From Crocinitomicaceae bacterium (GTDB taxonomy: Bacteria > Bacteroidota > Bacteroidia > Flavobacteriales_D > Crocinitomicaceae): a stretch of 64,000 bases of DNA. The notes beneath the pieces were generated by a model that saw only the letters and a program-made list of their open reading frames with translations, searched no databases and was not told where the DNA came from. Each line of letters begins with the position of its first letter. Positions within the stretch are counted from its first letter, which is position 1. Location: NCBI GenBank assembly GCA_023262855.1, contig JALQYQ010000045.1:53450-117449 (forward strand), written 5' to 3'. Of the stretch, positions 37,933 through 47,427 are shown in pieces. A program made the position numbers and the translations under genes.

Positions 37933-39528
37933 CTACTTCACTTCCAACTTAAACTCAGATGTCTTATGGAAAGTCAAATCTGGATAATCTTGTTCCGCCA
38001 TTGTTAATAAGAACTGCGTTTCAGCTAAGAATACCAAATTATCGTCTTTGTCTTTAGCCAAGTAATTTCCTTTTGCACGTTTGAATGATTCTAATTGTTC
38101 CTCATTTGTAGTTGTAATCCAACATGCTTTGTAGTAGTTTTTCGGAACGAAACGACAATTGGCTCCATATTCATTGATTAAACGGTGCTGAATAACCTCG
38201 AATTGAAGCATACCAACAGTTCCAACAATTTTACGATTACCTGGTTGCATAACGAACATTTGGGCAACTCCTTCGTCTGTTAATTGGTGAATTCCTTTGT
38301 CCAATTGTTTCGATTTTAATGGATCCAAGTTTTCTAATTCCATGAAAATCTCGGGAGAGAACGATGGAATTCCTTTGAACATCATTTTTTCACCTTCGGT
38401 TAAGGTATCACCAATTTTGAAGTTTCCTGTATCGTACAAACCGATAACGTCGCCTGGAAATGCTTCATCGATTACGCTTTTATCTTGTGCCATGAATGAC
38501 GTAGGATTCGGGAATTTGAAGTTTTTCGCTAAACGAACGTGTGAATAGAACTTATTACGTTCGAATTTTCCTGAGACGATGCGTAAAAAGGCAATTCTAT
38601 CGCGGTGTTTAGGGTCTAGATTCGCGTGGATTTTAAATACAAACCCAGAGAATTTGTCATCACTCGGAGATACAAAACGCAAATCTGTTTCACGTCCAAT
38701 AGGTGAAGGAGAAATTTCAATGAAGGTATCCAGCAATTCTTGTACACCAAAGTTATTGACTGCAGAACCGAAGAAAACGGGAGCAATTTCTCCAGAAAGG
38801 TATTTCTCCCGGTCAAATGTGTCATAAACACCATCAATAATATCCAATTCTTCGCGTAATTCTTCGGCAAATTTTGGTGTAACCAATTCGTCCAATTGCG
38901 GATCAGCCAAGTCTTGAATAGCAATAATTTCTTCAGCTTTTTTTGTTTTGTTCGCCTGAAAAAGGTTCAATCCTTTCTTGTAGATATTGTAAACACCTTT
39001 GAAACGATCTCCCATTCCAATTGGCCATGTTAGCGGACGAACTTTGATATCCAATTTATCTTCTAATTCATCCAATAGGGTAAATGCATCTTTTCCTTCA
39101 CGGTCCATTTTGTTAACGAAAATAATTACAGGCGTGTTACGCATGCGACATACTTCCATTAATTTTTCTGTTTGTGTTTCAACACCATTTGCACAGTCGA
39201 TCACTAGAATTACACTATCGACAGCCGTTAGTGTTCTGTATGTATCTTCAGCAAAATCTTTGTGACCCGGCGTATCAAGAATATTAACTTGTTTGCCGCC
39301 GTATTCAAATGCCATTACGGAAGTTGCAACGGAGATTCCACGTTGTTTCTCAATTTCCATAAAATCAGAAGTCGCTGTTTTTTTAATTTTATTGTTTTTA
39401 ACAGCTCCAGCAGTTTGAATGGCACCACCGAAAAGAAGTAATTTTTCCGTCAATGTTGTCTTACCAGCATCTGGATGGGCGATAATCCCAAATGTTCTTC
39501 GCTTTTCAATCGCTTCTTGATTCTTCAT
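37933..39528 (-). CDS. prfC: Peptide chain release factor 3
   Basis: [66 protein letters not shown] at 39528. Confidence 0.97.
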   Translation of the reverse strand: MKNQEAIEKRRTFGIIAHPDAGKTTLTEKLLLFGGAIQTAGAVKNNKIKKTATSDFMEIEKQRGISVATSVMAFEYGGKQVNILDTPGHKDFAEDTYRTLTAVDSVILVIDCANGVETQTEKLMEVCRMRNTPVIIFVNKMDREGKDAFTLLDELEDKLDIKVRPLTWPIGMGDRFKGVYNIYKKGLNLFQANKTKKAEEIIAIQDLADPQLDELVTPKFAEELREELDIIDGVYDTFDREKYLSGEIAPVFFGSAVNNFGVQELLDTFIEISPSPIGRETDLRFVSPSDDKFSGFVFKIHANLDPKHRDRIAFLRIVSGKFERNKFYSHVRLAKNFKFPNPTSFMAQDKSVIDEAFPGDVIGLYDTGNFKIGDTLTEGEKMMFKGIPSFSPEIFMELENLDPLKSKQLDKGIHQLTDEGVAQMFVMQPGNRKIVGTVGMLQFEVIQHRLINEYGANCRFVPKNYYKACWITTTNEEQLESFKRAKGNYLAKDKDDNLVFLAETQFLLTMAEQDYPDLTFHKTSEFKLEVK

Positions 39529-39548
39529 AACGTACAAATTTCACTAAA

Positions 39549-39580
39549 TAAAAAAAGGAACCCAATCGGATTCCTTTTTT
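39549..39580 (-). terminator. Intrinsic terminator downstream of tRNA-His
   Basis: aaaaaaggaaccc aatc ggattcctttttt hairpin with A/T tracts. Confidence 0.75.
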
Positions 39581-39585
39581 AAATG

Positions 39586-39660
39586 GGTGGAAGATCGGGT
39601 TCGAACCGACGACCCCTAGAACCACAATCTAGTGCTCTAACCAGCTGAGCTACAACCACC
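39586..39660 (-). tRNA. tRNA-His (GTG)
   Basis: Reverse complement GGTGGTTGTAGCTCAGCTGGTTAGAGCACTAGATTGTGGTTCTAGGGGTCGTCGGTTCGAACCCGATCTTCCACC; anticodon stem CTAGA/TCTAG around TTGTGGT; G-1:C73. Confidence 0.95.
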
Positions 39661-39673
39661 ATTTTGATGGGTG

Positions 39674-39681
39674 CAAATATA
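39674..39681 (-). promoter_or_regulatory. -7 box TATATTTG upstream of tRNA-His
   Basis: CAAATATA on + strand, about 14 nt upstream of the tRNA. Confidence 0.5.
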
Positions 39682-39756
39682 GCTATTTTCTCGTTTCAAC
39701 AAAGAATAATTTAATTTTTTTCTAATTTTATAGATAAATCCCATCATACAATTAAA

Positions 39757-40269
39757 ATGGAGTTCAAGGCAATGGTAGTTAAAGAGTTTGAAACGAGAGT
39801 GTTTACAGAATCTTTTGAGCGCATTTACAAATGCCTTTCCCTTATTGAAGAAAGTGATTTATGGAAATCGCCCAATTCAACAATTCCGCCGATTGGTAAT
39901 TTAATCCTTCATTTATGTGGAAACGCGCGTCAATGGATATTATCAGGAATAGGTGAGCGACCAGATAATCGTAACCGGGATGCAGAATTTGTGGTACAAG
40001 ATAAAATCAAAAAAGCTGAATTGGTTTTTCTATTAGAAAATTTGAGGATGAATTTGCGTCAGACTTTGGAAGAAATGCCAGAAAGTAAATTAAAAGAGCA
40101 AATGGTAATTCAAGGATTCGAAGTTACTGGATTCAGTGTTTTAGTGCATGTTATTGAACATTTTTCATATCACACGGGTCAAATTACCACGTTAACAAAA
40201 TTGCTAACGAACAAGGATACTGCATATTACGGCGGAATTGATCTCAACCAACTGAATCGACTGAACTAA
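39757..40269 (+). CDS. DinB-family protein
   Basis: NSTIPPIGNLILHLCGNARQWILSGIG; HVIEHFSYHTGQITTLTKLL (His motifs). Confidence 0.82.
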   Translation: MEFKAMVVKEFETRVFTESFERIYKCLSLIEESDLWKSPNSTIPPIGNLILHLCGNARQWILSGIGERPDNRNRDAEFVVQDKIKKAELVFLLENLRMNLRQTLEEMPESKLKEQMVIQGFEVTGFSVLVHVIEHFSYHTGQITTLTKLLTNKDTAYYGGIDLNQLNRLN

Positions 40270-40338
40270 GGTTGTATAAATAAGATTGCATTGTTGATAA
40301 TTCTATGGAGTTTTTGCCTCAGAAACCTTGTGTAGAAT

Positions 40339-40346
40339 TAACTTTG
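40339..40346 (+). promoter_or_regulatory. -7 box TAACTTTG upstream of the 40363 oxidoreductase
   Basis: Exact TAnnTTTG match 16 nt before ATG. Confidence 0.5.
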
Positions 40347-40362
40347 TGAAAAATACTGTTAC

Positions 40363-41361
40363 ATGTTAAAAATAGGAGTTTTAGGAGCAGGTCATCTCGG
40401 AAAGATTCACATTCGCTTGTTGCTTGAATTGACACAAGAATTTGAAGTTGTTGGATTTTATGATCCAAGTGATGACAACGCTGCTGATGCCATTGAAAAG
40501 TTTGGGATTCAGCGCTATGAAACCATTCAAGATTTATTGAATGTTGTGGATTGTGTTGACATTGTTACACCGACGCTGGCACATTATGATTGTGCATCCT
40601 TAGCATTGCGAAACAGTAAACACGTATTCATTGAAAAACCAGTAACACAAACCGTTGATGAAGCACGTTCTCTAATGGAATTGGCGCGCGAGGCAGATGT
40701 GAAAGTACAAGTTGGCCATGTAGAACGCTTCAATCCAGCATTTCAATCGGCGATTCCATACTTCAATAAACCAATGTTCATTGAAACACATCGTTTGGCA
40801 CAGTTCAATCCGAGAGGAACGGATGTGCCAGTTGTTTTGGATTTGATGATTCATGACTTAGACATTATTTTAAGCGTTGTAAAATCAGGAATCAAGCGTA
40901 TTTCTGCTTCTGGTGTTTCTGTGGTAAGTGATACACCTGATATTACGAATGCACGAATTGAATTTGATAATGGATGCGTTGCCAACCTTACCGCATCTCG
41001 AATTTCCATGAAAAACATGCGTAAATCACGTTTCTTCCAAAAAGATGCGTACATCAGTGTTGACTTTTTGACAAAAGAATTGGAAGTGGTTCGAATGGAA
41101 GATGTGCAAGGTGAACCAAGTCCGTTTGATATCATTTTTGAATTGGGTGAAGGGAAACCATCGAAGAAAATCTATTTTGATAAACCCGATATTGAGGAAA
41201 CGAATGCAATTAAAGAAGAATTGAGAACCTTTGCAGAATCCATCCAGAATGACACAACTCCATTGGTTTCATTAGATGATGGATACAGAGCTTTGGATGT
41301 TGCACAAAAAATTCTTGACAAATTAAATATCTCAACTGCTGTAATTTCAGACAATATTTAA
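40363..41361 (+). CDS. Gfo/Idh/MocA-family oxidoreductase
   Basis: KIGVLGAGHLGKIHIRLLLEL; HVFIEKPVTQTVDEARSL; VGHVERFNPAF; DLMIHDLDIILS. Confidence 0.93.
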   Translation: MLKIGVLGAGHLGKIHIRLLLELTQEFEVVGFYDPSDDNAADAIEKFGIQRYETIQDLLNVVDCVDIVTPTLAHYDCASLALRNSKHVFIEKPVTQTVDEARSLMELAREADVKVQVGHVERFNPAFQSAIPYFNKPMFIETHRLAQFNPRGTDVPVVLDLMIHDLDIILSVVKSGIKRISASGVSVVSDTPDITNARIEFDNGCVANLTASRISMKNMRKSRFFQKDAYISVDFLTKELEVVRMEDVQGEPSPFDIIFELGEGKPSKKIYFDKPDIEETNAIKEELRTFAESIQNDTTPLVSLDDGYRALDVAQKILDKLNISTAVISDNI

Positions 41362-41395
41362 TGAATGCCTGCGTTAGGTAAATAGAACTACATTT

Positions 41396-42259
41396 ATGAA
41401 ACGATTAATATTCTTTTTATCATTCTCTTTTATACTTTCTTCTTGTATAAAAAATAATCCCGATCCATTTTGGTTAGAAGTCAATGAATGGACCTTAGAA
41501 TCTAACGATAATTTAGGCTTTGATCAAGGAGAATTAACGCACAACTTTACTGAAGCGTGGGTTTATGTTGACGACAAAATAGTTGGGGTTTTCGAAGTAC
41601 CATTTAGAATTCCTCTAGTAAAAACTGGAAATGCGAACGTCAAATTATATCCAGCTGTAAAAAACAATGGAATCTCAGCAACTAAGAAAATTTATCCGTT
41701 TGTTGTTCCTTACGAAGTAAATGTCTTAATGGAAGGAAATAAGGAAATTGTTATCAATCCAGTTACACATTACAAGGATGCAACTCTTTTTAAAATTTAT
41801 GATTTTGAAAGTGCTTCAATTGGTATGACAGATGATATTAACTCACTCGCTAACTTTGTAAAAGCAAATGATCCTACTATTTTGAAATGGGGTAATTTTT
41901 ACGGCTTGATCAATTTAGATGCAGTTGATACATCGTATGTTGGCTACACAACAGATTATATGAATTTCAACATAGGTCAAGAAGTGTATTTGGAAATCGA
42001 TTATTACAATACAAATGGCTTAGTTACAGGTTTATTAGCAACAAGTTCAACTGCCGGAACAGTTAATAATGTGAATATTCAATTGAATCCTCAAGATCCA
42101 TCCACAGTGAAATGGAAGAAAATCTACATTGATTTGAAGGAGTTGATTTCAAATTCACCCTCAGGAGCGCAGTTCCGTCAATCGTTTCAAGCTGGTTTGG
42201 ATAGCGGTGATTCTGAAGGATTCATAATTATGGATAATATCAAAATTGTTCACTACTAG
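41396..42259 (+). CDS. Hypothetical lipoprotein
   Basis: Lipobox LSSCIKNN; no recognised domain. Confidence 0.7.
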   Translation: MKRLIFFLSFSFILSSCIKNNPDPFWLEVNEWTLESNDNLGFDQGELTHNFTEAWVYVDDKIVGVFEVPFRIPLVKTGNANVKLYPAVKNNGISATKKIYPFVVPYEVNVLMEGNKEIVINPVTHYKDATLFKIYDFESASIGMTDDINSLANFVKANDPTILKWGNFYGLINLDAVDTSYVGYTTDYMNFNIGQEVYLEIDYYNTNGLVTGLLATSSTAGTVNNVNIQLNPQDPSTVKWKKIYIDLKELISNSPSGAQFRQSFQAGLDSGDSEGFIIMDNIKIVHY

Positions 42260-42260
42260 A

Positions 42261-43652
42261 ATGCGTTCACCAATCCTCACGTTTCTTTTATTGTTATTGG
42301 ATTACTTGGCAGCATTGCTGGGATGGTTTGCGTTTTATTATTTTCGAAAAGTCTCCATTGAAAAAGTAGATTTTGAAGTAGGTACAAACTTTTATTGGGG
42401 AATAGCGATTATCCCTGTTCTTTGGGTTTTATTTTATTATTTCCAAGGAACCTATCATGAAATTCGAAGATTGTATCGTTTTAAATTATTCAATTTAACC
42501 TTTGTCGCAACACTTTTAGGTTCGTTGACCTTGTTTTTCGCACTTCTACTGGATGATGAAGTTGACAATTATCAATTGTATTATAAATCGTTTTTACTGT
42601 TGTTTGGAATCCATTTCTTTGCAACCTTAATTCCGCGATTCATTTTTATTACAATTCTCGTTTCACGCATTCATTCTGGAAAGTCGGGTTTCAGAACTCT
42701 TTTAATTGGCGGTAGCGATAAAGCAATTGAAATCTACAATGAAATTATTGGTTTGCCAAAAAGCACGAACAATTTTATTGGATTCATCAATATCAATGGA
42801 GTTGATCGTCAGTTGGAAAGTAAATTACCGTATTTAGGACATGCGGATAACATTGAGAAAATTCTTTTAGAAAACCCAGTTGATGAGGTAATTATTGCCT
42901 TGGAAAGTGTTGAGCACGATAAATTGAAATCCATTATTTCGAGAATTCAAGGTGGGAATTTGGTGATTAAAATTCTTCCAGATATGTATGATATTTTATC
43001 TGGATCTGTAAAAATGACCAACATTTTTGGAGCACTTTTAATTGAGGTAAACGCTGAATCAATGCCGCTTTGGCAACAAGCAATGAAACGATTTATGGAC
43101 GTGTTTCTTTCAATTATTGCCATCATTTTATTGATTCCGGTTTATATCATTTTAGCAATAGGAGTGAAGCTGTCTTCCTCAGGTCCAATTTTCTTCATGC
43201 AAGAACGCATCGGTTTGAATGGAATTCCGTTCAATATCATTAAGTTTAGAACAATGTACGTGGATGCTGAGAAATTGGGGCCACAACTTTCTTCATCAAA
43301 TGATCCACGCATCACGCCAATTGGTCGTTTCATGCGTAAATTGCGTTTTGATGAATTCCCGCAGTTCTTCAACGTTTTACGGGGTGATATGTCATTGGTT
43401 GGTCCACGTCCTGAACGCCAATTTTACATTGATCAGATTGTACAAATTGAGCCGCAATATTTGCATTTGACGAAAGTTAGACCAGGAATTACTTCGTGGG
43501 GACAAGTAAAATATGGCTATGCAGAGAATGTGGAGCAAATGCTTCAACGCATGAAATTCGATTTGCTTTACATGAAAAATCGTTCGTTGGCCTTGGATAT
43601 AAAAATTATGCTCTATACGATTCTAATCGTTATTAAAGCGAAAGGAAAATGA
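42261..43652 (+). CDS. Polyprenyl-phosphate sugar-phosphate transferase (WcaJ/PHPT-like)
   Basis: TM region, Rossmann-like TLLIGGSDKAIEIYNEI, catalytic domain KRFMDVFLSIIAIILLIPV...GPIFFMQERIGLNGIPFNIIKFRTM...RKLRFDEFPQFFNVLRGDMSLVGPRPE. Confidence 0.95.
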   Translation: MRSPILTFLLLLLDYLAALLGWFAFYYFRKVSIEKVDFEVGTNFYWGIAIIPVLWVLFYYFQGTYHEIRRLYRFKLFNLTFVATLLGSLTLFFALLLDDEVDNYQLYYKSFLLLFGIHFFATLIPRFIFITILVSRIHSGKSGFRTLLIGGSDKAIEIYNEIIGLPKSTNNFIGFININGVDRQLESKLPYLGHADNIEKILLENPVDEVIIALESVEHDKLKSIISRIQGGNLVIKILPDMYDILSGSVKMTNIFGALLIEVNAESMPLWQQAMKRFMDVFLSIIAIILLIPVYIILAIGVKLSSSGPIFFMQERIGLNGIPFNIIKFRTMYVDAEKLGPQLSSSNDPRITPIGRFMRKLRFDEFPQFFNVLRGDMSLVGPRPERQFYIDQIVQIEPQYLHLTKVRPGITSWGQVKYGYAENVEQMLQRMKFDLLYMKNRSLALDIKIMLYTILIVIKAKGK

Positions 43653-44264
43653 TTATTTCACTTTGAATTCATACATTTTAGTTCCTTCTAAATATCCCTC
43701 TAATACATCTCCAATTTGAACAGGTCCAACTCCAGCAGGCGTTCCAGTGAAAATTAAATCACCTTTTTTCAAGGTCATGAATTGTGAAATATATGCAATG
43801 ATTTGATCGATTGTAAAAAGCATATCCGATGTATGTCCAATTTGCGCTGTTTCTTGATTCTTTTTTAGTTCAAAAGATAATTTCGTTAAGTCTAAATTGG
43901 CAACTGGAATAAATTGTTGTGAAATAGGGGCACTTTGTTCGAATGATTTTGCAATTTCCCACGGCAATCCTTTTTCTTTGCATTGTTGTTGTAAATCACG
44001 CGCAGTAAAATCAATTCCTAATGTCACATCTGAATAGTATTTGTGTGCAAATTTTTCAGAAATGTTTTTTCCAACCTTATCGATTCTAACAACTAGCTCA
44101 CATTCATAATGCAGATCTTTTGTAAAGTCGGGGAAATAAAAATCATATCCATCACGTAAAATAGCGGTGTCTGGTTTCATGAAAAATACTGGAGCACTAG
44201 GGACTTCAGCTTTCATTTCTTTTGCATGATCTGCATAATTTCTGCCAATACAAATGATTTTCAT
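43653..44264 (-). CDS. Fumarylacetoacetate hydrolase-family protein
   Basis: KIICIGRNYADHAKEM; FFMKPDTAIL; GIDFTARDLQ; DLIFTGTPAGVGPVQIGD. Confidence 0.94.
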   Translation of the reverse strand: MKIICIGRNYADHAKEMKAEVPSAPVFFMKPDTAILRDGYDFYFPDFTKDLHYECELVVRIDKVGKNISEKFAHKYYSDVTLGIDFTARDLQQQCKEKGLPWEIAKSFEQSAPISQQFIPVANLDLTKLSFELKKNQETAQIGHTSDMLFTIDQIIAYISQFMTLKKGDLIFTGTPAGVGPVQIGDVLEGYLEGTKMYEFKVK

Positions 44265-44265
44265 T

Positions 44266-45111
44266 TTATTTAAATTTATTCTTTAATGCTTCTAATTTAC
44301 TTGCAATATCCGTTTCCTTTGATTCTTTGGCTTTTTCTCTTTCCGATTTAATTTTATCCATTTCACGGCGCAAACATTGCTTTGTATATAAAGGAAAATC
44401 GGCATCAAGCATCCAACCATAATAACCAGGCTCAATTTGAGCAACTTGCTTAATTGTACGTCCTTTGTGCTTACCAAAGTTATAGATTGCTTCACCTTTG
44501 TCATCAATTGCTAAACGACCAGCGAAATCCAATAAATTGTAATTGCCTGCTTTTGAAAATTCAGATAGGTAAATCACATCATTCTTAATGTCAGGATATC
44601 GCTCAATCTGTGCTTTTAAGACGTCCCACGTTGCTTTCGCATCATACAAGGCATTATGAGCGTTTTCAATCGTTTTGTTGCAGTAGAATAGATAAGCTGC
44701 TGCCAACGTGCGTTGTTCCATTTTGTGAAAAATGTTCTGAACATCCACGAATCTTCTTTTTGATATATCGAAATCAGATCCAGCACGCATTAACTCTTCA
44801 GCAAGAACAGGAATATCGAATTTGTTAGAGTTGTAACCAGCTAAATCGGCATCGCCAATGAATGCAACAATTTCGTTTGCTAACTCTTTAAAAGTAGGAG
44901 CATCTTGAATGTCTTTGTCATAAATTCCATGTATTTCACTAACAACAGCAGGAATTGGCATTTCTGGATTAACGCGTTTGCAGTAATTTTCTTCTGTACC
45001 ATCCGGTTGAACTTTGATAATGGCAATTTCAACAATTCGATCACTTGTAATATTTGTACCGGTTGTTTCCAAGTCAAATATGGCAAGCGGTCTTTCTAGA
45101 CTTAAATTCAT
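44266..45111 (-). CDS. 3'-5' exonuclease (DnaQ/DEDD family)
   Basis: LAIFDLETTGTNITSDRIVEIAIIKV; GYNSNKFDIPVLAEEL; AHNALYDAKATWDVL. ATG at 45111. Confidence 0.93.
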   Translation of the reverse strand: MNLSLERPLAIFDLETTGTNITSDRIVEIAIIKVQPDGTEENYCKRVNPEMPIPAVVSEIHGIYDKDIQDAPTFKELANEIVAFIGDADLAGYNSNKFDIPVLAEELMRAGSDFDISKRRFVDVQNIFHKMEQRTLAAAYLFYCNKTIENAHNALYDAKATWDVLKAQIERYPDIKNDVIYLSEFSKAGNYNLLDFAGRLAIDDKGEAIYNFGKHKGRTIKQVAQIEPGYYGWMLDADFPLYTKQCLRREMDKIKSEREKAKESKETDIASKLEALKNKFK

Positions 45112-45125
45112 ACAGAAGTTTTTGT

Positions 45126-45133
45126 CAAAGATA
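45126..45133 (-). promoter_or_regulatory. -7 box TATCTTTG upstream of the exonuclease
   Basis: CAAAGATA on + strand, 14 nt from ATG. Confidence 0.5.
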
Positions 45134-45147
45134 ATGAAGTAAAAAAC

Positions 45148-45176
45148 AAAAAGTCCGAACAATGCCGGACTTTTCA
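45148..45176 (-). terminator. Terminator copy 1 (AAAAGTCCG...CGGACTTTT) after the 45194 gene
   Basis: aaaaagtccgaacaatgccggactttt. Confidence 0.8.
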
Positions 45177-45193
45177 TTTTATGTTGATAATTC

Positions 45194-47290
45194 TTATTCA
45201 GTTTTCAAACCAACGAATTGGTAAGGACGATATTTTTTCGTGTTTCTTCCATCTTTCACATATTCTGGACCATCAACGATTGCAGAAACAATCACCACGT
45301 TTACACGATCTTTAAACTCCGGAATCGACTCAAAATAAGTTTGTAAGTCATATTTCATATTCTCCGCACGAATTTGTGTCAATTTCTCATTTGTTTCGTA
45401 CGTTTTTGTTGGTACGTGTGATGCAGAAGAGTAAACTTTAATTGTAATTGATTTACGTCCTTCTTTTAATTGCGCTTCAACTTGTTTTACAAAATCTTTC
45501 AAATCACCTTTTGAAGTCGATAATTTGTTTTTGTTGTAATCGAAGTAGTGCATGTACTCAAGATTTTTGTAGGCAATTACATTTACTGTGTCAATCAAAG
45601 TAACTGTATCTTTCGGTACTGAAATAGTTCGTGTAGGAACATCTAACATCAATTCACGATAAATTTCTTGATAAGCTTCATCACAATTGGTTGTAAATGA
45701 TTCTTCGTACATCGTTAAGTTGTCGCTTGCATTGTAATAGGCGATTTTATATGTTTTACAAGGTTTTAATCCAGTCATGAACAAACCATCTCTCAAACGT
45801 GGATAAATTGTTTTGTTTTTTTCATATTCTTCACAATCATCACAAGTCAACTTCACATTGATCGCGAAATCCTCTGGTAATTCAGATCCATCCGTTGTTT
45901 TGATTTTACCTTTAAAGACAGCAATGTTGTTTACGCCTAAGAAGTCATTGTGAATTTCATAAATGTCTTTTTCTCCATGACCGTCTTTTCTGAATGAAGT
46001 CATGTATCCTCTTAAACCATCAATTGTTGTTGTATAGAAAATATCATCATTCGTTGAGTTGAACGGATAACCGATGTTTTTAGATTCAGACCAATTTCCG
46101 TCTTCCAATAAATCACAAACAAGGATGTCAAATCCACCAATACTTTTATCGCCATTCGAAGAGAAATACAATTTTTTATTGTCTACAGAAACGAAAGGAG
46201 CATCTTCATCATATGCAGTATTTACACGTGGTCCAAGGTTGATCGGATTTGACCAAGTACTGTCACCTTTGCGTTTAGACATGTAAATGTCACGTCCACC
46301 AAAACCACCTGGACGATCTGAAACAAAGAACATTCTTGAACGGTCAGGAGAAACCATGCAATGTGTTTCCCAGTATTTTGTGTTGATATCCTTGTCGTCA
46401 ACTAATTGAATATCATTGAATTTTCTTCCATAGAAATCAGTGTAGTAAATATCTCCAGATCCGGTAGAGTCTTCGTATAAATAAATTCTACGTTCGTCAG
46501 TACTAACAGCAATTGTTGCTTCATTTCTTTCAGGTTGACAAAATTCTAAACGAATTGGAGCCATCCAAGTAGAATCATAATCCATATATGAGACATAAAC
46601 ATCCTCAGGATATTGATTAATCGCTGGATCACGGAAGGTTTCTGTTGCACCGTTTTCCCATGGTCTTCTTGAAGTAAAATAAAGTGACGATCCATCCAAG
46701 GATACAACTGGTGCATAATCAGGGAATTGGCCATTTACAGTTCCGCCAATGTTCTTTAAATAGACATTCACTGGTGCAGCCATCAATTGTTTGGCCTGTT
46801 CACATTGAATTAAACGTAATTTGGCAACGGGAATTAATTCCGATTTATTTTTTGTTGTCGCTAAAAACTTTTCATAGTTCGCTTTTGCGCCATCGATATT
46901 TTCATTTAAGTGATAGCAAGTTGCTAAGTGGAAATATGCATCGGCAGGAGCACTTTTTTCACCAACACCATACATGTCATAGTTCGCATCAACATCTTTA
47001 ACAGCTTTTTCGAAATAAGGAATGGCATTTTCATACTCTTTTCGAATTTCTAGCATTAAATAACCTTTGCGGTAATTGTAATTCGAACTTTCTGGTTTTA
47101 TTGTCAGAAGTTTATCAGCCAACATTTCTGCATGATACAAATAACCTTCTTGTGTCATACGAGAGCTCTCAGTAACCAATTGTTGTTCTGAACCATTTTG
47201 AACAATGTTCAATACTTGTTCATCAGTCAATTGGGCATGAACGAAAACTGGAAGTAAAAAAATGAAGCTAAGTAATTTTATTATTCTCAT
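45194..47290 (-). CDS. TPR/PD40-propeller outer membrane-associated protein, paralog D, with diverged OmpA-like C-terminus
   Basis: LTDEQVLNIVQNGSEQQLVTESSRM; PD40 repeats (MFFVSDRPGGFGGRDIYM); C-terminus HYFDYNKNKLSTSKGDLKDFV...YSSASHVPTKTYETNEKLTQIRAENMKYDL. Confidence 0.85.
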   Translation of the reverse strand: MRIIKLLSFIFLLPVFVHAQLTDEQVLNIVQNGSEQQLVTESSRMTQEGYLYHAEMLADKLLTIKPESSNYNYRKGYLMLEIRKEYENAIPYFEKAVKDVDANYDMYGVGEKSAPADAYFHLATCYHLNENIDGAKANYEKFLATTKNKSELIPVAKLRLIQCEQAKQLMAAPVNVYLKNIGGTVNGQFPDYAPVVSLDGSSLYFTSRRPWENGATETFRDPAINQYPEDVYVSYMDYDSTWMAPIRLEFCQPERNEATIAVSTDERRIYLYEDSTGSGDIYYTDFYGRKFNDIQLVDDKDINTKYWETHCMVSPDRSRMFFVSDRPGGFGGRDIYMSKRKGDSTWSNPINLGPRVNTAYDEDAPFVSVDNKKLYFSSNGDKSIGGFDILVCDLLEDGNWSESKNIGYPFNSTNDDIFYTTTIDGLRGYMTSFRKDGHGEKDIYEIHNDFLGVNNIAVFKGKIKTTDGSELPEDFAINVKLTCDDCEEYEKNKTIYPRLRDGLFMTGLKPCKTYKIAYYNASDNLTMYEESFTTNCDEAYQEIYRELMLDVPTRTISVPKDTVTLIDTVNVIAYKNLEYMHYFDYNKNKLSTSKGDLKDFVKQVEAQLKEGRKSITIKVYSSASHVPTKTYETNEKLTQIRAENMKYDLQTYFESIPEFKDRVNVVIVSAIVDGPEYVKDGRNTKKYRPYQFVGLKTE

Positions 47291-47330
47291 AGTAGAGTGG
47301 TTTAAATAAACTAAAACTTAATTAATTGAA

Positions 47331-47366
47331 GGTAAACGACAAATAATGTAAATAGTTTCGTTTACC
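47331..47366 (-). repeat. Perfect 9-bp inverted repeat GGTAAACGA-N18-TCGTTTACC at the predicted 5' end of the paralog D transcript
   Basis: Read directly; arms at 47331-47339 and 47358-47366. Confidence 0.75.
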
Positions 47367-47373
47367 AAAAATA
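47366..47373 (-). promoter_or_regulatory. -7 box TATTTTTG for the 45194 gene
   Basis: CAAAAATA on + strand. Confidence 0.45.
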
Positions 47374-47409
47374 AAAAAAAGTCCGAATAAATTTCGGACT
47401 TCTCTTTTT
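47374..47409 (-). terminator. Terminator copy 2 (AAGTCCGA...TTCGGACTT) after the 47428 gene
   Basis: aaaaaaaagtccgaataaatttcggacttctcttttt. Confidence 0.8.
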
Positions 47410-47427
47410 GAATTGATTAACTATTCA

